A stretch of 64,000 bases of DNA from Puccinia triticina (GCF_026914185.1 NC_070570.1:5022001-5086000), one strand, 5' to 3'. Shown: positions 51,541 to 63,067, counted from the first letter of the stretch. Numbers and translations are program-made. Notes: a model not told the origin generated them from the sequence alone.

Positions 51541-54500
51541 TTAAACTTTGAAATTATTCAATTGGGTGTTCAAATTCTTGATTGAGGCTCTAAAAACTGT
51601 GTTGAAGAATATCTTGAAATTGCTTTTTATCTGGTTATCCGCACCCAAGGCAATTTTCTTCAATTCTTCATTCCCTGAGGTCTTCATCCAGTAATCAAGA
51701 GCATGCCACATCAAGCTGGGGACATACTGGATGCCATTATTCTTTTTGTATGACCTTAAAGAAAAAGTTGCATACTCTTCAAAAGTCTTCTTGGCATTTT
51801 TCAAAAGATCTGCAAGATAGTTTTCATCCTTGTGAATGGATCTGAGTGGTATAAAGATGATATCAATCATCTGAATATAAAAGAGAAACAATGGATAAGT
51901 TTTCTCCACAAGGAATGTTGGGAAGTCTGTCTTTTGCAATAGTTCTATCTCAAAATCAAGATCAAGTTCTATTTTGTTCTGCCTTTCCCAGAAGGTTAGC
52001 CATAAATCTTCAATTTCCAAAAATTCATTGACATGAGAGATACTAAACCTATGAGAAGTTTGCAGTGCTTGACTTCTGGTTTCCTTGTTCTTACCATCTT
52101 CATCTGCATATTCATATTCAACTGCAAAAGAATTTCTCATTTCAACAAACCACTTGGGAGCAGTTACAAGATCCAGCTTAATATTTCCTGTGGGACCTTT
52201 TTCCATTCTTCTGAATATACCATTGACTGCTTTCTGAAATTTTTTATTTGGGTCTTCAAGAAAGAGGCTGTATTTATCAAAAGTCATTTTTCCCATCTCA
52301 AATTTGCAAGTATATCTCAGGTGATTGTTCAACTGGTCAAATGATGAGATCAAAATTAGGTTAAAAAATGTCTTGAATGGTATTTTCAATTTTTTTGATC
52401 CTTGAAAAGCAATATCATTCACTTCCTTTGTACATGAGTTCTTGATCCAGTATTCCACAGAATTCCAAATCCAGCTAGGAAGGGACTCTTTCACATTGAC
52501 CCGGGTACGGGGTAGATCCAATAACTTTGGAACAAAAGCTTTGAAATCATCTACGGCCTGTCTCATCAGCCCTTCAACATTCTCAATCTTTTGTTCAATA
52601 GGACAAGGATTCATTATGTGATCAATCATTTGGACATGGAATAGGAACAACAGAAATACCTCCTGTAGGATTCCAGAGGAGAAAATTGTATGTTTCATCT
52701 CTTTATCATAGTCTATTTTGGTCTGTCTTTTCCAGAATTTAAGCCACATATATTTGTTTTTCAGGAGGCTGTCAAATTTGATCAAACACATACGATGGCT
52801 GAATTTATTCCTACTAGTCAATCTGCTTTCCACAATGTCACTCAAAATTGAGGTTCGGTGGGAGACCTGGTTAACCGAATTCAAAATTGGGGTGAAATTT
52901 TCAGAATGAAGCATGATGCTTCCCACTTCACTGATTGGTATTGAAAGAAGAATGTTCTGAAATTTATCTTGAACATGTCTATATGGGTCTTCAGCAACAA
53001 GGCTGTACTTGTTGAAATACAAAATTTTCATCTTATTCCTGGCAATCTTTCTAAGCTGAAATTCCGGCAATTTTTTATTACGCTGAATTGAACATGAAAT
53101 GGCTTTTAAACGCTCATTAGAAGACATGGGATTATTCCTTAACTTTTCCAAAAGCTCTTCATCAGGTTCATTTCTGCTTTCTGAAGAAGGCAATCTCATC
53201 ACTGGTGTGCAATCATTTGATTTCAAAACTTGATCCAATTTTGGTCCAATGTTCAGTGATGGATTGAATTCCCTTTTCTCTTCCAACTCACATAATCTAG
53301 CCATTGGTCTTTCACTTTGCACAGAGATCTTGCTAGTATTTAATGATTTTTTTACAGACTTGTTAATCAAGGAAATTTCTTCATCATGTTTTTTTACTTT
53401 GGATTTTGAAACAAATTTTCTGAGATCATGATTGGGTTTTTTGTTGTCCAAAGAAGTAGGTAAGATCTCATTATCACCAGGTCTCATATTTATTTCAGAA
53501 TCAGAACCAGGTTTGAAGGTAGAAGACTTGGATCTCACTCTCTTCAGAGAGGTAGACTTATACTCTTGTTGTGAGAAACAGCTGTTGTTCATTTCCTCTT
53601 CCAATTTCTTAAATTCATGTATCTTGGTACCAATTTTTCTATTTGATATTTTGGTATGTCCTGATGGTTCTAAAATTGACTCTGAAGACCCAATTCCATC
53701 ATTGCTATTTTGAATTTTTTTTGTCATATTCTTGTTGGGTTTGATTTTCTTTGGGAAGCTTTGTTGAATAATATGACTATCACAATTTTTTCTTGTCTTA
53801 TCATTTCCCATACTTTTATGAGTTCTGTGTTCAAAATCAAGTATCATTGGTTGATTTTCTCCACCACCTTGGATTGAAATAGATCCCATTCCCTTTTTTA
53901 AATTGATTGATGTGCCCAATGAGCTTGAAGCAACATTTGATTCATCTCCTTGTCTAGAAGTGCTTATCTGTCCCATAGACCTGCCTTCTTTCCTTGATTG
54001 TTTGAAAAAATGATTATCATCATTGTTTCTTTGTACACCCATTTTTGAAAAAGGATGTAACTTTTTAGGCTTCTTGCCCACTGGTGCAACTCCAATAAGC
54101 TGGTCATCCACAAGTTTCTTGACCTGAGAATTTTCTCTTGAGCTCCTGGCATTTCCCATGGAACTGAATTTCAATTTCTTGCAGAATTTCTCCTTGTAGG
54201 AAGATTCTCTCCTGTGCTTCCCCAACACTTTGTTGGCTGCTGTTTCCATGTAATCTGAATCCAAGAAACTACCTAAAAGATCCACTTTCTCATCTTCATT
54301 CTTGGGTTGGAGTTTAGTGATGGAATTCTTGGAGCAAGAGTGTAGCTTTGTGCCACCAGGTGGTTGGAGATCCATACAACCTGCACGTGAATTAGAGTCT
54401 GTACTGGTGCTTGGCCGTTCATCTTTGAATTCATGATCAAGATCAATGTCTTGATTTACGGCCCTTCTTTCTACTGAAAATGATAAAGGACACTCAACAA

Positions 54501-54864
54501 CAGGGCCAGAAATTTGATGCAGTGTTTGATCTTGAGCTTTCATGTGCAGAGGAACACTTTTCCTTGTATTCCAGGATTGAATGGTTGAAGGACCTGGCTG
54601 TATGTTGGTATTTCCTAGATCTTCTGGTGCACAGAAAATTCTGTCATGATCCACCTTGGCTATTTTGTTTTGAACTATATTTTCTCGGCCCTTATTGTAT
54701 ATGTTTGATGAGATGTTAGAGCAAAGGTCTTGGCTGTTGGACTGTTGGACCTGATTTTCATGACTGGATAAGCAACTGGTATCAAGAGGTTCAAAAATAT
54801 CCTGCATTGCATTAGGAGCAATAAACATCCCAAAGAAAGCTAGAAGGTGATTAAACGTAGTCAT
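51541..54864 (-). CDS. Large predicted secreted protein with duplicated C-terminal domain, paralogue B (1,107 aa)
   Basis: Single-exon frame from ATG 54864. The N-terminus MTTFNHLLAFFGMFIAPNA is followed by MQD, the same layout as paralogue A, and is a predicted signal peptide. A disordered Ser/Lys/Asn-rich half is followed by MSSNERLKAISCSIQRNKKL and then two related domain copies of about 240 residues. In B the copies are easy to align to each other: WLKFWKRQTKI with WLTFWERQNKI, FLFHVQMIDHIMNPC with FLFYIQMIDIIFIPL, and FKTFFNL with FKIFFNT. No catalytic motif is apparent. The gene faces paralogue A across the DUF3602 and NTPase genes, so an inverted duplication is implied. An intact frame in both copies implies both are or were recently under selection. 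Function unknown. Confidence 0.85.
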   Translation of the reverse strand: MTTFNHLLAFFGMFIAPNAMQDIFEPLDTSCLSSHENQVQQSNSQDLCSNISSNIYNKGRENIVQNKIAKVDHDRIFCAPEDLGNTNIQPGPSTIQSWNTRKSVPLHMKAQDQTLHQISGPVVECPLSFSVERRAVNQDIDLDHEFKDERPSTSTDSNSRAGCMDLQPPGGTKLHSCSKNSITKLQPKNEDEKVDLLGSFLDSDYMETAANKVLGKHRRESSYKEKFCKKLKFSSMGNARSSRENSQVKKLVDDQLIGVAPVGKKPKKLHPFSKMGVQRNNDDNHFFKQSRKEGRSMGQISTSRQGDESNVASSSLGTSINLKKGMGSISIQGGGENQPMILDFEHRTHKSMGNDKTRKNCDSHIIQQSFPKKIKPNKNMTKKIQNSNDGIGSSESILEPSGHTKISNRKIGTKIHEFKKLEEEMNNSCFSQQEYKSTSLKRVRSKSSTFKPGSDSEINMRPGDNEILPTSLDNKKPNHDLRKFVSKSKVKKHDEEISLINKSVKKSLNTSKISVQSERPMARLCELEEKREFNPSLNIGPKLDQVLKSNDCTPVMRLPSSESRNEPDEELLEKLRNNPMSSNERLKAISCSIQRNKKLPEFQLRKIARNKMKILYFNKYSLVAEDPYRHVQDKFQNILLSIPISEVGSIMLHSENFTPILNSVNQVSHRTSILSDIVESRLTSRNKFSHRMCLIKFDSLLKNKYMWLKFWKRQTKIDYDKEMKHTIFSSGILQEVFLLFLFHVQMIDHIMNPCPIEQKIENVEGLMRQAVDDFKAFVPKLLDLPRTRVNVKESLPSWIWNSVEYWIKNSCTKEVNDIAFQGSKKLKIPFKTFFNLILISSFDQLNNHLRYTCKFEMGKMTFDKYSLFLEDPNKKFQKAVNGIFRRMEKGPTGNIKLDLVTAPKWFVEMRNSFAVEYEYADEDGKNKETRSQALQTSHRFSISHVNEFLEIEDLWLTFWERQNKIELDLDFEIELLQKTDFPTFLVEKTYPLFLFYIQMIDIIFIPLRSIHKDENYLADLLKNAKKTFEEYATFSLRSYKKNNGIQYVPSLMWHALDYWMKTSGNEELKKIALGADNQIKSNFKIFFNTVFRASIKNLNTQLNNFKV

Positions 54865-55924
54865 TGCTGTTCTTCCTTGTTACTGGACTGGCTTGTGTTG
54901 AGTTGGAGAGCCTTAATTTTTCTTCCTGGTGTGTTATTGATATTTTGGTTGTAGTCAAGATGAATAAAGCTGAATATGGTCATGTGTAAGATAGAAAGAT
55001 TAAAGCAGGGACAAAATGATTGGTCTTGGGAGCCAGAAAGATGTATGTTTAGCTACACAAGATCTATTTGCAACAAGTTTCTCTATAAGATTCAGTGTGT
55101 ATGAGCTCCCCTAACACAAGCCATATAAATGTGTCAGACAACACAAAAAAAAGAAACAATGTGCAAGATTTGAAACAAGCGCAGTGAGCGCACTGTTTGC
55201 CTGCACTTATGTCTAGATTTTGCTGGGCCGTGGTGAGTGGTGAGTGAGGGTTTAAATTCCCAACCAAAATTCCATGTAGACTCAAAACTCTATCCCCCAC
55301 CCACATCACCTGCTTGGAAAACACGACACCCTTCACTTGTAGGTATTATGGATGTGAATATAGCACATTACTGAAGCTCGGCTACCCACAGCCGTGAGGT
55401 TTTCACCTCGCTGTCTCTCAATGAGTGGGTGCTCAGCAGGCCGGAATGTCCCGTTTATCCAGAAGTTCGGCCAACAGTCACAGGTGTGCGGACGCTCTCG
55501 GACCGCTGGAAGCCGATGACTCTTCAAGAACTAGGAGGCGTTGCCCATGGCGCCAGGAGGCGCAGTCAAGTCAGAGACATGCGGGCCGCAAGCGACTTCG
55601 GGGAGGGGGTATATGGGCCCCACTCATCCCTCTGCGCCCTGTGTATGGCCCCAAGCCCACATCCATCATGCAAAATGAGGCGTGACGGGAACACTTTGTG
55701 AAGGTCGCTTGACGGCGACCTGGCCAAGCATTGCACACAAGTGCGATGAGGCCAGGTTTTTCTTGCCAGGAAAGCGGTCAACCGACCCCGATGTGCACCA
55801 GGGTCGGCGGCAACGGACGAGAGACATGGCCGTCCCCGCCCGACAGTTTCCACACAAATCAGGGCGTGACTTTCACACGAGCCGACCGAAAAAAACAACA
55901 AAGCGGAGAAGGAGAGGGGGGGGA
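54865..55924. other. Upstream region of paralogue B and 3' flank of THOC1
   Basis: 54865-55360 is AT-rich promoter-like sequence. 55360-55924 is GC-richer, with overlapping frames on both strands (55425-55701 plus, 55566-55901 minus), none with a recognisable product or splice pattern I could support. Confidence 0.4.
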
Positions 55925-56441
55925 TTAATTTTTGATTTTCTTGGGGTCGGTAGGGGGCCCGAGGTCGGGGGCATCGAGATCGATGACCTCGGCGACGGGG
56001 CGTTTAAGGAGGGGCAAAGAGTGGTCTCTATTAGTAGGAAGAGGGGAGTGATTAGCGGCGGTGGAGGGCCGGTTGTTGCGGGGGCCATGGTTGTGGGGAT
56101 GGTTGGAGTGGTGGTTGTGGGGGTGGGAGGGCAGAGAATGGTGGTAGTAGAGCATGGCGCCGGGGTGTTGGTGCTGGCCACGGGAGGAGTAGTCGGCCGG
56201 GCCTCCTCCGGAGCCGCCTCCGGAGGGATGCCGGACAGAGGGGACCGAGGAGGGCGGCGGCGGGGTGGGCGTGGCGACGGCGGACCGGTTGGCCTCGGCC
56301 TCCATGCGCCGGATCACCTGCTCGACGTCCGACATCCTGTGCGACTGGTCGTGTCCGATCTGGAGCGGCTGGGTGGGCGAGGAGCGGATCTGGGCGGAGG
56401 AGGTCGAGGGGGGCTGTTGCTGTTGTTGCTGTTGCTGTTGC

Positions 56442-56478
<37 letters not shown>

Positions 56479-59315
56479 GGTGCTGGTGCTGGTGCTGGTG
56501 TTGGTGGGAGTGATGTCGGCTGAGCGACGGGGGAAGCGGGTTGGAGGAGGAGACGGTGGGGACGACCGCGGAGGGGATCGGCTGGGGCGAGCCCGGCCGC
56601 GAAGCCGGGCTGGTCGACTGGACCTCGTCCGTGGACACGCTGGCAACTGCAGCCGCCATCGACGGCTGGCTCTCGCTGATCACCTCCCCGTCGAGCTCGC
56701 TCGCCAGCCCCGGCCCGCCCACGCTCTCCATGATGCTCTCCCCGTCAAGCATGACCACGTCCGGCTGGCTCGCGTCGTTCGAGGCCACCCGCTGCAGGGC
56801 CCCCTCCTCGGCTCCCTTTCCTAGCGTCGTCTCCACCTCCATCCCCTCCCCACTCAACGATCGCAGGTTCGGCGTCGTCAGCGGGGACGCCGTCTGGCCT
56901 AACGTCGGCCGTCCCAGCGGAACGGGCCCGCGGCTCTTCGCCTCCTCGATCATCACCATTAACTTGTTGATATCCGCCGGCATGCCTATCTTCCCAAAAA
57001 ACTGCAGGTGCGAACTCTGGGCTATCCGTAATGCTCGCCATGTTAAGCCCACTTTCCGCTGTAATTCCAGGGTCAATCGTCAATCCAAAGAAGTAGACTG
57101 GGGGAAAGCTGAGAGAGGGCTTACTTCTTGGAGCTGATGGATCTGTGATTTCACGGTTTCTGCTTTAGGATCGGTATCCGCAGGCAGATGATCCTGCAGC
57201 TGCTTCAACTGGGCCTCCAGATGCTGGATTTTGAGATGAAGGGTTTTCAAGTCGGGGACCCTAGAAGAAACAACGAAATCTTAGTATGAGATGAGATGGG
57301 CAAGAAAAGAAGGGGGAGGGGATACCCGGCGGTAGGATCGATCGCTTCCATCGCGTCGAGGGAGACTTTGTTTTCCCACAGTTTACTGAGCGCTGGGGTG
57401 CCGACAGGGTGGGGAAACCTGAGCGGATTACTGGTGATTCGTTTGTATCCGGGGGCCGGCTCGACCTCCAAGCTGGACTTCTCGAAGCTGGCACACGACC
57501 CGGCTTTCCACATGATCTAGAAGGCCGATCGAGTCGCGAGGATTAGCGCATGCATGAGCACTTTGGACGGTCATACATCCTTACCCAGCTGGATTCCCGG
57601 ATCAGGATCTGTTGGATGGTCATTGCGAAGATCTCGCCATGAGGAGGGGTCGCATACAGCGTCTTCCAGACCTCGCCGCTCAGCTTAAGCACCCAGGCCT
57701 CCTACTCGTCTCCCAGCAAAGAGTCAGCTCGCATACAGTTAGCAGCAGGATGGGAGACATAAACTGACATCTTTGGCTTGGTAGATGTACGGGATTTCGC
57801 TGATCCGGTTCGACTTCGGGAGCGCGGCGCGCTTGGCACGCTCTTCGGGCGAGAACCCGCGTATGTATTGCAGGATGATCAGGAACTGGGTCAGGACCTG
57901 CCGGCGGAAGTATGGGTCTGCAATCTAGGGAAAGAGATAGAGAGAGAAGGGCTTGAGCTGTCAACAATCCGATGGCGAATAGAAGGAAGAAAGACGCACC
58001 TCGAGATCCAGCAAGTTACTCTTGGTGAGGAACTTGGGAAAGAAGAACTGCTCGAGGCCGTCGAGGTCCTCGGATTTGCGGAGATGGGTAGCGCCGAGTT
58101 CGAGTTCTTTCTTGGTCATCCGTCCGAAGACCTCCAACGTGGCCCCGATCCCGTCCTTGAGTTTCTTGAGGTTAGGCGTAGAGGGCTGGGGGGAAGCGGA
58201 GGGGTCGGGAGTGATCGCCGTGGCGGCTGTGGTTGTGGACGTCGGCGGGAGGGTTGTTGTGGCTGGGAGGGCCAGGGATGGGTCTGGGGACCAGGACTTG
58301 AATAGCTCGGGCGGGTTCGAGAGCAGGGCCTGGAGGGACCAGAAGCGGGTGTAGAATTCGCGCTTGTCGGCAGCTGTGGGTGGATAGATCGAGTCAGTGG
58401 GCTGAAGATCGCACGGAGGGTGTTTGATGTGTTGAATCAGTGACCTGACTTGGATGCCTTGACGCGAGTTGAATCAGGTGCTGGTTTGGTCTCTTCGACT
58501 GTTGGGTTGACTTTGGGCGCGAGATCCTGAGCAGCCGAGTCGATCTCCAGACTGCCAGGATTATCGCGCTCGGTCGTTTCATCAGTATTGTTGTTGGTGG
58601 TGGTGGTGGTGGTGAGCAGGGTGGGCGGGGGCGGGGGCGGGGATTCGAAGTGGTCGAACTTGGTGATGTTGCCGTTGTTGAATGCCCCTCGGAGGTTGAC
58701 GCCGCTCTTCTCGGCGATCGGGAAGACGGAGGAGAGGAAGCACAGGATCCGGCCACAGAAGACGGTGTGGAGGGATTTCGAGAGCCGTCTGAGCAGGTTG
58801 TTTTGCATGCGCAGGAAGATCAAGCCTTTGCCTCTGTCGGGCAGCATATCCTAAATATATAAATGGTATCAGTTTTAGTTTGTTTGTTTGTTGATAGGTT
58901 TGCTTACGACGGTCAATCGCTGAACGCGTGATTCGAGGTAGCCAAAGATGAACTGGGCCTGTTGGACGGTCGAGGTCTCGAGTATCTCCTCGATGCAGCC
59001 CAGGGCGAGTTCGGGTGCGGCTTGGCCATGCTCGATGAAGGCGAGGGCAAGATCGAGCAGATGGTAGAGCGTGTGGTCTTCGTCCTGCTGGGTGCTGTTG
59101 AGCTGGCTGATGAGTGCTGAGAAGACGGATGAGATGATGGCCCGCCTGAGTTCGGATGCCTTCTGTGGAAGTGGGGGCAGGTTGGCTGTGAGTTTGCGGA
59201 TGGTTTCTTGTTCTTCTTCGGATGTTGGTGGTGGTTTGTTGCTGCTGATGGAGTGGATGTGCTGGCTGAGGCTGCTGGTCAGTTTGTGCTGGTAGGCCGA
59301 GTAGATGTTTTCCAT
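55925..59315 (-). CDS. THOC1: THO complex subunit 1 (THOC1/Hpr1)
   Basis: Core subunit of the nuclear THO/TREX complex that couples transcription to mRNA export. Exons: 59315-58908, 58850-58445, 58373-58000, 57924-57769, 57701-57585, 57516-57326, 57260-57125, 57058-55925. Phases fit at every junction and the sum is 974 codons. Diagnostic blocks: QFIFGYLESRVQRLTV (about residue 120), DMLPDRGKGLIFLRMQN then LLRRLSK...VFCGRILCFL and GVNLRGAFN (about 137-195), FYTRFWSLQALLSNP (about 277), FRRQVLTQFLIILQYIRG (about 402), and RKVGLTWRALRIAQ (about 597). The C-terminal exon (597-973) is low in complexity, with a polyQ run and alternating QH near residues 780-815, and ends EVIDLDAPDLG. I saw no typical C-terminal death domain. 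The start ATG fits a well-formed N-terminus. Donors GTCACT and GTCAGT are unusual but in phase. Confidence 0.92.
56414..56510 (-). repeat. Polyglutamine/QH trinucleotide tract in THOC1
   Basis: A mixed CAA/CAG run encoding about 22-26 glutamines, preceded in protein order by (QH)n. Mixed codons should limit slippage, but length variation between strains is likely. Confidence 0.9.
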
Positions 59316-60755
59316 GGTGAGCTCGTCAGGAGCAGGCCGAGGCGGGCATGCGCGGGGACGGCAGCATGGGCTGGATCAGCCGAGTGACAGCCGGGGGAAC
59401 ACCCTGCGACACCTCACCACAACATATGTATCAGCTCACATTAAAGAACTCTCAAGAAGCTCTTGAAATGGTTCACAGTCAACAATCTGCGAGAATACAC
59501 TGCGGGTGCACTTCAAATTTTCCTGAAAATCACTAACCAAAAAAGAGATTGTGAAAGGCTAGTGATACAACAGTTGCCGGGGACATTGGATGAACAGCCA
59601 GCAGTTCACAGACTCAAAAGTCAAGTGACACTCACTGTCAGGAGTGAGAAAAATGGAGTTCGGATTCACCAAAGAGAGGAAACACCTGCAGACGCAACCT
59701 ACTACCTAGTATAAGCTATGTATAGCATTGCTTGTATTATGGTTAGAAGCACACTACATATGGGATATGGGCATACTACCTCAACATGCACACAACCTTG
59801 CTGAAAACCAGAAATAAAATATTTGAAATACTCAAAGCTACTCCAGATCAGAAGTTAGTTCTTATGGGGGACAGAAGTCAAAATTAAAATCAGGTCAGAG
59901 ATCCAATGGAAATAAGGAGCAGAGAAAAGTCATGATAGCAGATATACTCTAAACATATGGATTATTGCCATGCGGAACTGGCCATCAGGCTGTGCCTGAG
60001 TTGCACTCAAGATTTTTCTTTTTGTATACCTCTTTTGCTGTGAGAAAGAGGTCTGTTTTTTCATAAGAAAATCACAGTTCAGAGAATGCTGGATGATTAA
60101 ATGAAGGCAAATTGATATATGACTGGCCCCAGGGGATTCTCAATGGAGAGTTAGCCTATGTGGCAAGTCAAGCATGCACCATTCAGAATTGTACAGTGTG
60201 AAGTGCTCAGGCTCTATTACTCTATGTTTGAGCCCTGTGCCAATATTATTTTTTGAGCTAGGAATGCCAGCTGAACCTCACAGAAGGCCATTGTTGGAAG
60301 ATGATCAGCCAAAGACTTCCATTGTGCAGGCATTGTGCAATGAATTTTGTGTTGCGCAAGCCTGGCACAATGCATTTCATGTTGCGCAAGGCCTGCATCA
60401 AGGATATTTTGATGCAACTCCTTTGCAAAGGTGTTGTGCAGGAACCAGGAAAAATGAATTTTCCCCAGACATCAGGTGGCATCAAGCAAAAATGGCTGTC
60501 ACTTTTTTCCAGCTGTGGCAGCAGTGGGCAGATACATTACTTTACGTTACAGCAGTTCAATTGGATAACATAACATCTTTTCAGTTATCCAAATTGGCCA
60601 TTTGGGTAATGTACAAATTTTTTGCAGTAAAGTAAAGTAAAGTAACTTTTTTTCAACCTGATTCTTTATGTTTTGGGTAGCATAACCTTTTTGATATGGG
60701 GATTGACATGATTTCAAAAAAAGATCAAGGCGGTATAATAGGGGGTTTCATAGTT
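59316..60755. other. Upstream of THOC1, then unassigned sequence
   Basis: 59316-59420 is the probable THOC1 promoter region. Beyond it the sequence is AT-rich without a supported gene. Near 60325-60410 a TTGCGCAAG-containing unit of about 33 bp is duplicated, which creates the open frame 60174-60635. Confidence 0.4.
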
Positions 60756-60931
60756 GGCCAAGTGCAACTTGAATGCAATTTTGAAAGTCAGTGTTCAAGT
60801 TTATTCTTGAACACCAAGTTGCAAAATTGCATGCAGGCCCCTAAGCCTTCTTGAATATCTTTTTGCAAGTTGGTCATCAAGAACAGCCTTGAACACCAAC
60901 TTGCAAAAGTGCATGCAAGTCACAATTGGCC
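60756..60931. repeat. Foldback/MITE, about 176 bp
   Basis: TTGGCCAAGTGCAACTTGAA and, inverted, TTGGCCAATTGTGACTTGCA form diverged arms of about 45 bp that end in GTGTTCAAG on both sides. A direct copy of part of the arm (CACCAACTTGCAAAA-TGCATGCA) is also present. Confidence 0.6.
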
Positions 60932-61094
60932 AAGTTTGAATCCCCTTAATGTCTTTAGCTTACACAGCCAACAAACAGGTGTCGTAATCCGGATTTCATC
61001 ATCCTTTTGTAATCCAGATTCCAGTTTAAACCCGCGCCCTGCGTGTGTCGTCACCTGCCATTCTCAATGGCAGGTGCAAGAGGGAAGCACAACC

Positions 61095-62745
61095 CCCTTG
61101 ATCACCGGTGCTAACCGGTCATTGAGGGCACATACACACCTCCCTTGATGGCCCGTCTGTACCGGTGTGGTGTTCCATATGTGTGACAATGCCAAAAGCC
61201 CATTGCAGAGGTATTATAGTAGAGGGAGTGTGTAATACAGTGCGGGGGAAGAAGGGAAGAAGGAGCAAGATGGGAGGAGAGGCCTTGACCCTCAACATTG
61301 GGAATGGAACAGGTTAGACAGTGGATGCAGAGTGTGTGGAAGAGGATGAAAGATGGCTTGGTTGCATAGCAACACATGACATCATGCAGCGCAGTACATG
61401 CATGAAAGTGCTGTGTAGCTCAAGCGCCTCATGCAGCATAAATCTCTCATTGTTTGTACATGAAGCACATCATATGCAGGTAGATAAGATGTACAGGAGG
61501 CGTCTCCTGCAGCATAAATCCCTCATTGTTTGTAAGGCAGTGCAGCACACGCATGCAGATGCTGTGTAGTTGAGTGTCTCCTGCAGCATAAACCCCTCGT
61601 TGTTTGCACATGCAGCGCAGTACATGCATGAGAGGCTGTGTAGTTGAGATCCCCTGCAGCAATAATCCCTCATGAGGAGCTTCCCTGGAGAAAAAATCCC
61701 TCACCCTTCAATATACAAGGAGGCCCTTTCCCCCCTCATCAGACTTTTCCCCATCAGCCTACAGAGGTTTGGTCACAGTGGTTAGTTAGTTACGGTAGTT
61801 AGTTAGTGTCGCGATCAGCCTACAGAGGTTTGGTCACAAGTGGTTAGTTAGTTTAGTTAGGATCAGCCTACAGAGGTTTGGTCACATATGGTAGTTTAGT
61901 CAGCAGTGCGGTTATTAGTGGTATTAGTGGTTAGCACAAGTAGCGTAGAAGTTAGTAGCAGTATTAGTGTTTCGGAAGTAGTAGAACCAAGCATAACACA
62001 ACAACAAGTTCGAGTTAAACAGCATATTAGTAACATGTAGTACGAGTATAACAAAGTAAGTATATTGCCTGCAAGCGAAGAAGTTATAACAGATTTGTTA
62101 GCCTGTTGAATCAAGTGATCTAGGTCTGATAGAGATTACTATATGAAAGTAAGATCTATCTTGGAATCAGCCATATCTTTATAAATATTGATTACAAGAC
62201 TCTTAGATATTTGCATAGTATTATTAGAGGGGCAGGTCTTTCAAACCACCCGTAAGTTGTAATAGCCTTTCAACCTATTAAGCAATTTATTTCCCCCTCA
62301 GCGGATATTTCACCAAATTATATTTAGTGTCCCACACGAGTCCTACACCGGCCATCAAGAGGAACACCCTACACTCTTGTTGGCCCGTCAGTACCGGCCA
62401 GCAAGAGTAAAGCACTATTTACACACTCAATGGCCGCTACTGACCAGCCATTCAAAGGCACATAACCCTTGGTGGCCTGTCAGTACACCGGCCATTGAGA
62501 CAAAAACACCAAATTTTTGATGGCCTGTACTGGCCGGCCATCAAGAGCAAAACTCTTTTGTTGATGTGTATACAAATCACCCTCAATGGCCCGTCAGTAC
62601 CAGCCATCAAGAGGAACATAATACACTCTTGATATTATATTCCTCTCAATGGCCAGTAATAACAGACCATCAAGTGGGGTGTGTATGCCATCTTGATGGC
62701 CAATCATTTCAGGCCATCAAGAGTGTATTATGTTCCTCTCAAATT
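61095..62745. repeat. Palindromic minisatellite array 4, split by a solo LTR
   Basis: Units like those of arrays 1-3 at 61095-61165 and 62348-62745 (CTTGATGGCC...GGCCATCAAGAGG). The two parts are one array interrupted by 61166-62347. Confidence 0.85.
61166..62347. mobile_element. Solo LTR (1,182 bp)
   Basis: Begins TGTGGTGTTCC, ends GAGTCCTACA, flanked by 4-bp duplication CCGG (61162-61165, 62348-62351). Removing it and one CCGG restores a normal palindromic minisatellite unit. Inside are two small tandem arrays: about 75-bp units with CTCCTGCAGCATAAATCCCT (about 61425-61690) and three copies of GATCAGCCTACAGAGGTTTG (about 61755-61885). Confidence 0.82.
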
Positions 62746-63060
62746 CTATTTTGCTGGATCAGGAAAATGATCCAATACCAATAAAAATGCATTTATCAGT
62801 TTGGATTGGATTCTTGCATCTTTGCCTGGAAAAGATCCTCATGAGATGAATCAGCAGGAGCCAGTGGTCAGGTTTGATACACAAGGGAGATTCAGGCATT
62901 ATTGGGTTACCACCCCTGATAACCAACTTGCCCAAACAGCTTAGTCATGGATAGGGAGGCGCTTTGGCACCTGTGAGCCTGTGTCTCTTATGTGAAAGCA
63001 GGACACAAGGAATTTGGGGGACACTGATTGAATTTCTTGGAATAAAGAAATACAAGCAGT

Positions 63061-63067
<7 letters not shown>

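Noticed and set aside
55682..56824. 380-codon plus-strand frame across the THOC1 3' exon
   Set aside because: It is the complement of the THOC1 coding sequence; its leucine run is the antisense of polyQ, and it has no recognisable domain.
60174..60635. 153-codon plus-strand frame
   Set aside because: It arises from a short duplicated palindromic unit and AT-rich flank; no domain, no splice pattern, no start context.
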